A stretch of 49,090 nucleotides of DNA from Bryobacterales bacterium (GTDB lineage: Bacteria; Acidobacteriota; Terriglobia; Bryobacterales; UBA6623). A model generated the notes under the pieces. That model had not been told where the DNA came from. It searched no databases and saw only the letters and a list, made by a program, of their open reading frames with translations. The stretch lies in NCBI GenBank assembly GCA_028819255.1, contig JAPPMB010000150.1:1-49090 (forward strand), written 5' to 3'. Within the stretch, counting starts at the first letter, position 1. Every line of letters starts with the position of its first letter. Below, piece after piece: positions 42,779 to 49,090 of the stretch. Both the position numbers and the translations under genes were made by a program.

Positions 42779-43960
42779 GTGGCGGTAGCGGGCCGCGGTC
42801 GGGGAACACCCCGGCGCGAGCTTCCTTCCGGCTCCTCGCTGCGCATCGAGGGGGAGCTTCTCGCAGCGCTCGGCGACGCAGAGGCCGGATTGATTCGTCT
42901 TGGCGGGGCCACCTGCGTGTCTCCGGACAGGGCCGCGTTCGTCGGAATGCAGCTCAGGCAGGAGGCCATCGAGAGCTGCGGGCTGGATGGCGACCGGGTT
43001 TCACTGAACGACCTGCTGGCAATGGAGGCGGCTCCGTCGTCGGAGCCCGCCCGGGGCCTGCAGGCGGGGCGATGCCTGCAAGCAATGCGTGGCTGCCTGG
43101 TCCCTTCCCCGGGCGGGACAGAGCCGATCGAAGGCCTCGCCCGGATCGTCGGGATTCTCAAGAACGGCGAGGCCGACGCGCCCAAGGCCCGGACCGTCTT
43201 GCGCGGCGTGCTCGGGCTGGATGGCGACGACCAAGGGCTTCCTGATGTCGTGCGGGCCGGTCTTGCCATGGGCCGGACGGAAATCGCCACGCAGCTGGGG
43301 CCGGTGGCCGGCCGACTGATCGCCTTGTCGCTGCTTCACAGGTCTTCCGGTCTTGTGGTCCCGCTGTCCGGGGCTCTCGGTCTCCGCTTGATCGAGTACC
43401 GCGAAAGCCTGCGCTCGGTCGAGCGGTCCGGTTCCTGGCGGTCCTGGATCCTCTTCTTCCTCCGCGCCGTCGCCGAATCCGCCGACCGGTGCGTCTCGCA
43501 GATCCGGCGCGCCTCGGCACTCCGCGACAAGCACGTGAAGGCGGTCGGGGCCGGCCTGGGCTACGCCGTTGGAAACGGCCTCCGCGTGCTGGACCGCATG
43601 GTCCTCGATCCGATGGCCTCCGTCGCTGAGATCCGGGAGATCACCGGCACGTCGTACGTGGCGGCCAACACCCTGGTTTCCCGCCTTGCCGAGCTTGGAA
43701 TCCTGCACGAAGCGACCGGGCATCGCCGGAACCGGTCGTTTCTGTACGCCCCCTATGTCCAGGTCTTCGCCGGCGGGCCTGACGCCGAGGACGCCAAGCG
43801 GGCCGGCCCGCTCTCGCCCCGTCCTCGCGCAAGTCGTCCGGGCGGCAGGATCCCGCCTCGCCCCCGGCGGTCCGCGGACGGCGTTCCGACCCGGAAGAAG
43901 CGTCCCGCCCGTTCCGAGCCCAGAAAGAGCGGCGGCCGGATCTCCGACCACCTGCTCTGA
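42779..43960 (+). CDS. Catalytically dead Fic-fold protein with winged helix
   Basis: Protein of 393 aa, GTG start with GAGGGAG seven bases upstream. The layout is that of large Fic AMP-transferases: N-terminal helices with LIRLGGATCVSPDRAAFVG, an inhibitory-motif region ESCGLDGDRVSLNDLL, the Fic core, SWRSWILFFLRAVAESAD, and a C-terminal winged helix (VAEIREITGTSYVAANTLVSRLAELGILHEATGHRRNRSFLY, residues about 280-325). The signature HPFx[DE]GNGR aligns residue for residue to 171-179, which reads TQLGPVAGR: the catalytic His, the acid and the GN anion hole are all gone, only the last Gly and Arg remain. The inhibitory (S/T)xxxE(G/N) reads SCGLDG. The basic tail (about 350-393) could bind nucleic acid. 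I infer a repurposed DNA-binding regulator, divergent from the acyl-CoA dehydrogenase operon. Frame and codon use look intact. Confidence 0.78.
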   Translation: MAVAGRGRGTPRRELPSGSSLRIEGELLAALGDAEAGLIRLGGATCVSPDRAAFVGMQLRQEAIESCGLDGDRVSLNDLLAMEAAPSSEPARGLQAGRCLQAMRGCLVPSPGGTEPIEGLARIVGILKNGEADAPKARTVLRGVLGLDGDDQGLPDVVRAGLAMGRTEIATQLGPVAGRLIALSLLHRSSGLVVPLSGALGLRLIEYRESLRSVERSGSWRSWILFFLRAVAESADRCVSQIRRASALRDKHVKAVGAGLGYAVGNGLRVLDRMVLDPMASVAEIREITGTSYVAANTLVSRLAELGILHEATGHRRNRSFLYAPYVQVFAGGPDAEDAKRAGPLSPRPRASRPGGRIPPRPRRSADGVPTRKKRPARSEPRKSGGRISDHLL

Positions 43961-43971
43961 CCGCCGGCACG

Positions 43972-44718
43972 TCAGTCCGGACTTGCGCTTTCGACATCCG
44001 GGTGGCGCAGCTTCCAGTCCACCTGCCGCAGGATGGCCTGCAGCATCCGCGCATCCTCCGGCGCAAGCCGCAGACGGCTGACCAGCCTCCGCAGCTTTCT
44101 CGTCTGCTCCTCCGCGCCGTTCGCGTGGAGAAACCCCGACGAGCGCAGGATGGGCAGCATCATGCCCAGGATCCGCTCCCGCACCCCCGCGCTCACGCCG
44201 GCCGGCGTCTGCAGCCGGACCTGCGGAGCTGCATGGCGCGCGATCTCGTAGCAGCAGACCGCGACGGCCTGGCCAAGGTTCATCGAGGGACAGTCGTCGC
44301 TCGTCGGGATGGAGACGATCCAGTCGCAGTGGCTCAGGTCCTCGTTCGAGAGCCCGAACTTCTCGGACCCGAAGAGGAGCGCCGCCTTGCGGGTCTCCAG
44401 GTGCGTTCGAATCGGAATCGCCCCGCCGGGAAGCTCGCGGCGCACATGGCGCTGCTTGCGGGCCTCGAGCCCGCTGCTGCCGACGACCAGCTCGGCGTCC
44501 GCGATCGCCTCGGCGAGGTCGCCCGCGACACATGCGTTCCGGAGCACCGATGCGGCCCCGGCCGCGGACCGCGCCGCCCTGAAAGCACGGTCATAGGGCC
44601 GCACGCACCAGAGATCCGAGAACCCGAAGTTGTACATGGCCCGCGCGGCGGCGCCGATGTTCAGGGAATTGCGCGACGAGACCAGGACGATCCGGAGGTT
44701 GTCCTGCCACGACTTCAT
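43972..44718 (-). CDS. TrmJ/TrmH-family (SPOUT) RNA methyltransferase
   Basis: SAM-dependent RNA 2'-O-methyltransferase of about 248 aa with the trefoil-knot SPOUT fold. The ATG at 44718 (MKSWQDNLRIVLVSS) fits the usual N-terminus, with GGGG six bases ahead. A TTG at 44766 overlapping the aconitase stop is possible but adds a non-conserved segment. Motif 1 is RNSLNIGAAARAMYNFGFSDLWCVRP, motif 2 AALLFGSEKFGLSNEDLSHCD and motif 3 IPTSDDCPSMNLGQAVAVCCYE, where the Asn-Leu-Gly-Gln loop belongs to the knot. A C-terminal helical extension (about 170-248) is typical of TrmJ, which methylates position 32 of tRNAs. It is downstream of acnA on the same strand and probably co-transcribed. Confidence 0.9.
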   Translation of the reverse strand: MKSWQDNLRIVLVSSRNSLNIGAAARAMYNFGFSDLWCVRPYDRAFRAARSAAGAASVLRNACVAGDLAEAIADAELVVGSSGLEARKQRHVRRELPGGAIPIRTHLETRKAALLFGSEKFGLSNEDLSHCDWIVSIPTSDDCPSMNLGQAVAVCCYEIARHAAPQVRLQTPAGVSAGVRERILGMMLPILRSSGFLHANGAEEQTRKLRRLVSRLRLAPEDARMLQAILRQVDWKLRHPDVESASPD

Positions 44719-44762
44719 TCCAGCCCCGCCGTCAATCCGCGCGGCGGGCATCGCAGCATCCT

Positions 44763-47462
44763 TCAAGGACGCAGCATCTGCCGGATGGCGTAGTGGAGTA
44801 TGCCGCCATGTCGGTAGTACTCGACTTCCTTGGGTGTGTCGATGCGCACTTGCGCCTCGAACCTGACGGACTGTCGGCCCGAGTCTGGGACCGCCTCCAC
44901 GAGCACCGTCCTGGCCGAGCCGTCACCCAGGCCGGTGATCTGGAACGTCTCGCGGCCGGAAAGGCCGAGCGTCGTCCGGTCCTCCCCGTCGGGGAACTGG
45001 AGCGGCAGAACGCCCATGCCGACCAGGTTGGAGCGGTGGATTCTCTCATAGGTGGCCGCAATCACAGCCTTCACGCCCAGCAGCGCCGGGCCCTTCGCTG
45101 CCCAGTCGCGCGAGGAGCCGGTGCCGTATTCGCGCCCGGCCAGCACGATTTGCGGGATGCCCTCGTCGCGGTACCTCATGGCGGCCTCGAAGATCGAGAC
45201 CTGCTCGCCATCCGGCAGATGCACGGTCCAGCTGCCCTCGGTCCCCGGGGCGAGGAGGTTGCGCAGCCGGACGTTCCCGAACGTCCCGCGCATCATGACC
45301 TCGTGGTTTCCGCGGCGCGAGCCGAACGAGTTGAAGTCTCTCGGAGCGATCCCGAGGCTTTGCAGGTACTCGCCGGCCGGACCGTCGGCCATGATCGCGC
45401 CGGCCGGAGAGATGTGGTCAGTCGTCACGCTGTCGCCCAGGACGGCCAGTGCCCTCGCGCCGCGGATGTCCGACAGCTCTCCCGGCTGTGCCGACATGCC
45501 GTCAAAGTATGGGGGAAGGCGCACGTAGCTGGAATCCGGATCCCAATCGAAGAGCGCGGAATCGCCGGCCTCCAGCGACTGCCAGCGCTCGGTTCCCGCG
45601 TAGACGTCCGTATAGCTCGCCCGGAACATGCCGGAGTCGACGACCGAGCCCGTGATGGAGGCGATCTCCTGCTGGCTGGGCCAAAGGTCCCTGAGATAGA
45701 CGGGATTGCCCTCGAGGTCGTCGCCCAGGCTGTCCCGTGCGATGTCGAGCTCCATGCTGCCCGCAATGGCGTAGGCGACGACCAGCGGCGGCGAGGCCAG
45801 GTAGTTCGCCCGAACCTCCGAATGCACGCGTCCCTCGAAGTTGCGGTTGCCCGACAGGACCGACGCCACGACCAGATCGCCCTCGCGGACCGCGGCGGCG
45901 ACCTCCGGGGGCAGGGGGCCCGAGTTCCCGATGCACGTCGTGCAGCCGTACCCGACTAGGTTGAACCCGATCATGTCGAGGTAGGTGTCGAGCCCGGACT
46001 TCGCGAGGTAGTCCGTGACCACCTTCGAGCCCGGCGCCAGGCTCGTCTTGACCCACGGCTTGACCTGGAGCCCCTTTTCGACCGCCCTTTTCGCCACTAG
46101 GCCCGCCCCGACCATGACTGCGGGGTTCGAGGTGTTGGTGCAGCTTGTGATGGCCGCGATGACGACGGCCCCGTGGCGCAGCTCGCATTCCGAGCCCTTG
46201 ACGACGGTGCGCACGCCCGCACTCGCCGGGACCACGGCCGCACCGCCAGCCGACGCGGCAGCCGGGGCGGCGACCGTCTCGGCGAGCATGCCTGCGAACG
46301 ATGCCGAGGCGTCCCGCAACGCTATCCGGTCCTGCGGACGCTTGGGGCCCGCGATCGAGGGGACGACGTCGGCCATGTTGAGCGAGAGTGTGTCCGAGTA
46401 CTCGGCCGGCGGTTCGCCGGGCGAGCGGAACATGCCCTGCGCCTTCGCGTACGCCTCGACCAGCGCCACCTGGTCGTCGGACCGTCCGCTGAGGCGCAAG
46501 TAGGCAAGGGTCTCCCGGTCTACGGGAAAGAGTCCGCAGGTGGCGCCGTACTCGGGAGCCATGTTGGCTATCGTGGCCCTGTCGGCCAGCGGCAGCTCGT
46601 CCAGTCCTTCCCCGTAGAACTCCACGAACTTGCCGACCACGCCCTTCGCCCGCAGCATCTCGACCACCGTCAGCACGAGGTCGGTCGCCGTGGCGCCCTC
46701 CGCCAGCTTTCCGCTCAGTTCGAACCCCACGACTTGCGGGATCAGCATCGATACGGGCTGTCCGAGCATGCCGGCCTCCGCCTCGATGCCGCCGACGCCC
46801 CAGCCCAGCACGCCGAGGCCGTTCACCATCGTGGTGTGGGAGTCCGTGCCGACGACCGTGTCTGGGCAGACCCACGCCTCGCCGTCGCGCTCGTAGGTGA
46901 ATGCGACGCTTGCGAGGTACTCGAGATTCACTTGGTGCACGATGCCGGTCTCGGGCGGAACCACGCGGAAGTTGCGGAACGCGTTCTGGCCCCACTTGAG
47001 GAACTGGTACCTCTCGCGATTGCGGTGGTATTCCAGGACGCTGTTCAGCGACAGGGCGCTTCCCGAGGCGAAGTTGTCGACCTGCACGGAATGGTCGATC
47101 ACGAGGTCCGCGGGCTGCACGGGGTTGATGTCGGCCGGGTCTCCGCCCATCCGCAGCATCGCGTCGCGCATCGCCGCCAGGTCCACGACTGCCGGCACGC
47201 CCGTGAAGTCCTGCATCAGCACCCGGGCCGGGCGGTATGCGATCTCGGCGGATGGGGCCGACTTCGGCTCCCATGCCAGCAGCGTCTCGATGTCGTGCCG
47301 GGTGACGCTGCTGCCATCCTCGTAGCGGAGAAGGTTCTCCAGCAGGATCTTCAGAGAGTAGGGAAGTCTGGCGGCGGCCGCGCCCGGGAGTGCCGTCAAG
47401 CGGTGATAGGAACGGGTCTTGCCATTGACGGAGAGGTGAGCCTTGGTGGAGAAGGAGTTCAT
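44763..47462 (-). CDS. acnA: Aconitate hydratase A
   Basis: TCA-cycle enzyme interconverting citrate and isocitrate through a [4Fe-4S] cluster, 899 aa, the normal AcnA/IRP-type length. The start MNSFSTKAHLSVNGKTRSYHR resembles the family. VLMQDFTGVPAVVDLAAMRDA, VCPDTVVGTDSHTTMVNGLGVLGWGVGG and the cluster cysteines (AITSCTNTSNP and VGYGCTTCIGNSGP) are all present. The swivelling domain 4 follows, with GSRRGNHEVMMRGTF and AGREYGTGSSRDWAAKGP. The sequence is complete and is a housekeeping anchor for the window. A GGGGGA ribosome binding site lies close to the ATG. It heads a likely operon with the TrmJ-like gene. Confidence 0.97.
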   Translation of the reverse strand: MNSFSTKAHLSVNGKTRSYHRLTALPGAAAARLPYSLKILLENLLRYEDGSSVTRHDIETLLAWEPKSAPSAEIAYRPARVLMQDFTGVPAVVDLAAMRDAMLRMGGDPADINPVQPADLVIDHSVQVDNFASGSALSLNSVLEYHRNRERYQFLKWGQNAFRNFRVVPPETGIVHQVNLEYLASVAFTYERDGEAWVCPDTVVGTDSHTTMVNGLGVLGWGVGGIEAEAGMLGQPVSMLIPQVVGFELSGKLAEGATATDLVLTVVEMLRAKGVVGKFVEFYGEGLDELPLADRATIANMAPEYGATCGLFPVDRETLAYLRLSGRSDDQVALVEAYAKAQGMFRSPGEPPAEYSDTLSLNMADVVPSIAGPKRPQDRIALRDASASFAGMLAETVAAPAAASAGGAAVVPASAGVRTVVKGSECELRHGAVVIAAITSCTNTSNPAVMVGAGLVAKRAVEKGLQVKPWVKTSLAPGSKVVTDYLAKSGLDTYLDMIGFNLVGYGCTTCIGNSGPLPPEVAAAVREGDLVVASVLSGNRNFEGRVHSEVRANYLASPPLVVAYAIAGSMELDIARDSLGDDLEGNPVYLRDLWPSQQEIASITGSVVDSGMFRASYTDVYAGTERWQSLEAGDSALFDWDPDSSYVRLPPYFDGMSAQPGELSDIRGARALAVLGDSVTTDHISPAGAIMADGPAGEYLQSLGIAPRDFNSFGSRRGNHEVMMRGTFGNVRLRNLLAPGTEGSWTVHLPDGEQVSIFEAAMRYRDEGIPQIVLAGREYGTGSSRDWAAKGPALLGVKAVIAATYERIHRSNLVGMGVLPLQFPDGEDRTTLGLSGRETFQITGLGDGSARTVLVEAVPDSGRQSVRFEAQVRIDTPKEVEYYRHGGILHYAIRQMLRP

Positions 47463-47788
47463 GGAGTCCCCCGCATCGCTCCCGGCGAGGCCCGCCGGCC
47501 GGACTGCTCAGCGCCGGGCGGTGCGGGAGCGGGACGGTTTCCGTATTTTCCCATCGCCGCCTCGATTCGGCAAACGCGGTCTGCGTGCCGAAGGTCGCCT
47601 GGGTAGATGAAACGACCTGGCAGGCGATGCAGATGGCCTGCTTCGTCGATTCTGGTCGAGGTTGCCGCGAACGGATTGCCGGATCGGCTTGTGGGCGTCC
47701 CGTGTCCCGCTACCCGCGGAACCTCGCCCAACCCAGTCCACTGCCACGAGCCGGAGATCGGCCACTTCCCCCTCGCGCCGCCAGCCCC
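47463..47788. other. Gap upstream of acnA
   Basis: A minus-strand frame from 47731 to 47459 would give 90 aa and overlap the acnA start by an ATGA arrangement. It contains a fairly protein-like stretch (HLHRLPGRFIYPGDLRHADR) but no known family, so I leave it as a possibility. No promoter or terminator stands out. Confidence 0.3.
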
Positions 47789-48568
47789 TTACCCGTCGCT
47801 GGCCAAGACTCGGTCACCCTTGCCGGTCCCGAACAACAGGGTCTTGACCAACCGGGGGGTTCGGGGCACGAATCCCTTGCCGCGCAGGAAGTCGTTCCAC
47901 GAGTCCATGTGATCGGCAAAGGTTCGGTCGGTCCTTGCCTTCCAGCGGTTCAGGAAGCCGCAATCGCGCCAGAGAGACTTGTCCGCTAGAAAGTCGTCCA
48001 GGAGGGCAGCCGCTACCACGCGGTTCAGGTTGCGGTCGGTGATGCTCGCCTCCAAGTGCCGGATGTTGCTGCAGAGCCAGTTCGGAAGGTCGGCGCGCAG
48101 CACGGGCTGCGCGCGACGTTCGACCTGCTTGGCGTAGGTTGCGAAGTGGGGGGCGAATTCTCGGGCGCCGAGCACCTCTGAGGGTGGCCTTCGCTGGAAT
48201 TCCCGGGACAGTCCGTGCAGCGCGAAGAGCGCCGAAAGCTCGCAGATGCTCTCTTCGAACCACTTGTGGCGGTGACGCCGCACCTGATCGAAGTTCACCA
48301 AAATGTGGCACAGCTCGTGGGAGAACTGGTACGCGTACTGACACCAGTATGTGTCCCTCGCGCTGATCCAGACCCGGTACGGCCGTAGATCCCAAGCCAC
48401 CATGGGCTCTTGATCCCATGGTGATACTTGAACCGGCGCATCAGGCGCTCGCCCAAACGCGTCGCACGGAACGCTTGCCGTGGATTCCAAGACCGCCCTG
48501 ACGGCACTGAGGCTTGTGGCCCCCCAATTGCCGTTGTCGATCGTGACAACGGAGTCCGAAGATCTCAT
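47789..48568 (-). CDS. HExxH metallopeptidase-like protein of unknown function
   Basis: Protein of 259 aa from the ATG at 48568, preceded by a strong GGGGAGGA ribosome binding site that lies within the end of the upstream gene. Residues 84-88 are HELCH, a zinc-peptidase HExxH motif. A Glu-rich helix at 103-112 (WFEESICELS) is spaced so that one Glu could be the third zinc ligand, as in gluzincins. The rest (helical, with DLPNWLCSNIRHLEASITDR and ALLDDFLADKSLW) matches no family I recognise. There is no signal peptide, so it should be cytoplasmic. Its ATG overlaps the stop of the PD-(D/E)xK-like gene (TGATG), implying joint expression. A conflict-system protease role is possible but unproven. 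Confidence 0.75.
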   Translation of the reverse strand: MRSSDSVVTIDNGNWGATSLSAVRAVLESTASVPCDAFGRAPDAPVQVSPWDQEPMVAWDLRPYRVWISARDTYWCQYAYQFSHELCHILVNFDQVRRHRHKWFEESICELSALFALHGLSREFQRRPPSEVLGAREFAPHFATYAKQVERRAQPVLRADLPNWLCSNIRHLEASITDRNLNRVVAAALLDDFLADKSLWRDCGFLNRWKARTDRTFADHMDSWNDFLRGKGFVPRTPRLVKTLLFGTGKGDRVLASDG

Positions 48569-49038
48569 CAGTCCTCCCCGAGGATCTTGGCCGCTGTCCG
48601 GCTCATGCCTCTTTCGCCACGGTCGGCTGGGCGGAGCGAGCGCCGCAGGTCGGACAGATCCCGACAGATCCATTCTTCCGCCTCCAGACGGGTACGCTGC
48701 TCTTGTGTGAACTTCGGAGAGAAGAGGACATGCTCTCGCCGCCATTCGGCGAAACGGCGGCCAGTGGACGAAACGAACGTCTCCACGTGGGCGCGGAACC
48801 GACTTAGAGCCTGCGCATCGTGCTTGTCGCTGCGGCGCTTGCAGGATCCGAAACGCACGACCCGGTCATCTCGATTCCAGGCCACCAAGTCAAGCTCGAC
48901 TGAAGCGTCGGCACTGCGTGGCCGATTCCAATACCCCCTCACGCGGTTGGTGACCGCGAATCCGAGGCCCTTCCTTGAGAGCTCCTCGGTCGCTTCCGCG
49001 ACGATTCGCTCAAATGCGAGTCCTTCGAGGGTCTCCAC
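48568..49038 (-). CDS. PD-(D/E)xK-like (DUF234-type) protein, possibly truncated
   Basis: 156 aa from a GTG at 49038. The sequence resembles the C-terminal domain of DUF234 ATPases: an N-terminal LEGLAFERIVAEATEEL helix, then ELDLVAWNRDDRVVRFGSCKRR at 48-69, where a restriction-endonuclease-like fold would have E-x-D and E-C-K. The Glu of the last motif is Ser here (SCK), so nuclease activity is doubtful. No AAA domain is present; in frame, a stop lies only 10-12 bases upstream of the GTG. Either the domain stands alone or the ATPase part has been lost. The window ends 52 bases further on, so the upstream context is unseen. The stop overlaps the ATG of the HExxH gene. Confidence 0.65.
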   Translation of the reverse strand: METLEGLAFERIVAEATEELSRKGLGFAVTNRVRGYWNRPRSADASVELDLVAWNRDDRVVRFGSCKRRSDKHDAQALSRFRAHVETFVSSTGRRFAEWRREHVLFSPKFTQEQRTRLEAEEWICRDLSDLRRSLRPADRGERGMSRTAAKILGED

Positions 49039-49090
49039 AGGTGGTGGTCAGACTGCCCCATTCCACGATTCTGCTCGGGAGCCGCTGCGA

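Noticed and set aside
46173..47606. 477-aa plus-strand frame opposite acnA
   Set aside because: Antisense shadow of aconitase; His/Arg-rich with no family signature.
1..49090. Alternative genetic code or selenocysteine/pyrrolysine use to explain the in-frame TGA and TAG
   Set aside because: Long intact genes here end normally with TGA and TAG, no catalytic Cys or expected Sec/Pyl position is involved, and no structured insertion element is apparent after the TGA.

Overview
The window is a high-GC bacterial chromosome segment of about 49 kb with no rRNA, tRNA or CRISPR array that I could find. The organism looks like an uncultivated polysaccharide degrader. It has three type I sulfatases (one fused to a sialidase), a GH78-type rhamnosidase, the DUF1549/DUF1553 plus DUF1501 pair typical of Planctomycetota, Verrucomicrobiota and some Acidobacteriota, a cytochrome-fused PQQ dehydrogenase, and many toxin-antitoxin genes. 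The phylum cannot be fixed from the sequence alone.

Layout. 0.7-7.6 kb: a zeta-toxin-like kinase, a lipoprotein sulfatase, then a minus-strand Gfo/Idh/MocA oxidoreductase and sialidase-sulfatase pair. 8-15 kb: accessory stretch with two VapBC modules, two IS630-type transposase remnants, a DUF2339 membrane protein and a DUF4143 ATPase broken by an in-frame TAG. 15-24.4 kb: catabolic block with haloalkane dehalogenase plus aldo/keto reductase, rhamnosidase plus a divergent RpiB-like isomerase, FAH-family hydrolase plus acyl-CoA synthetase, and a DUF1501 protein. 24.4-29 kb: a short DprA-like gene flanked by an imperfect direct repeat, sitting between the DUF1501 and DUF1553 genes, followed by a deletion remnant of an AAA/PD-(D/E)xK ATPase. 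29-34.5 kb: lactate permease, a strong hairpin terminator, ChbG/HpnK deacetylase, RibA, a LytS-type kinase and an XRE regulator. 34.7-40 kb: third sulfatase, PQQ dehydrogenase and a HEPN/MNT module whose HEPN gene carries an in-frame TGA. 40-49 kb: a two-subunit acyl-CoA dehydrogenase operon divergent from a Fic-derived protein that has lost its catalytic motif, then AcnA plus a TrmJ-like methyltransferase, and at the edge an HExxH protein coupled to a PD-(D/E)xK-like protein.

How the genes may work together. The sulfatases, sialidase, rhamnosidase, aldose-type reductase, FAH hydrolase and lactate permease would fit uptake and non-phosphorylative breakdown of sulfated, deoxysugar-rich glycans to pyruvate and lactate. 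This is inference, since several pathway steps are not in the window. The conflict genes are unusually often damaged (in-frame stops, internal deletion, lost catalytic residues), which suggests repeated acquisition and decay.

The most unusual items are the catalytically dead Fic/winged-helix protein with an operator-like cluster in its promoter, the DprA-like insert between repeats, the coupled HExxH and PD-(D/E)xK-like pair, and the sialidase-sulfatase fusion.
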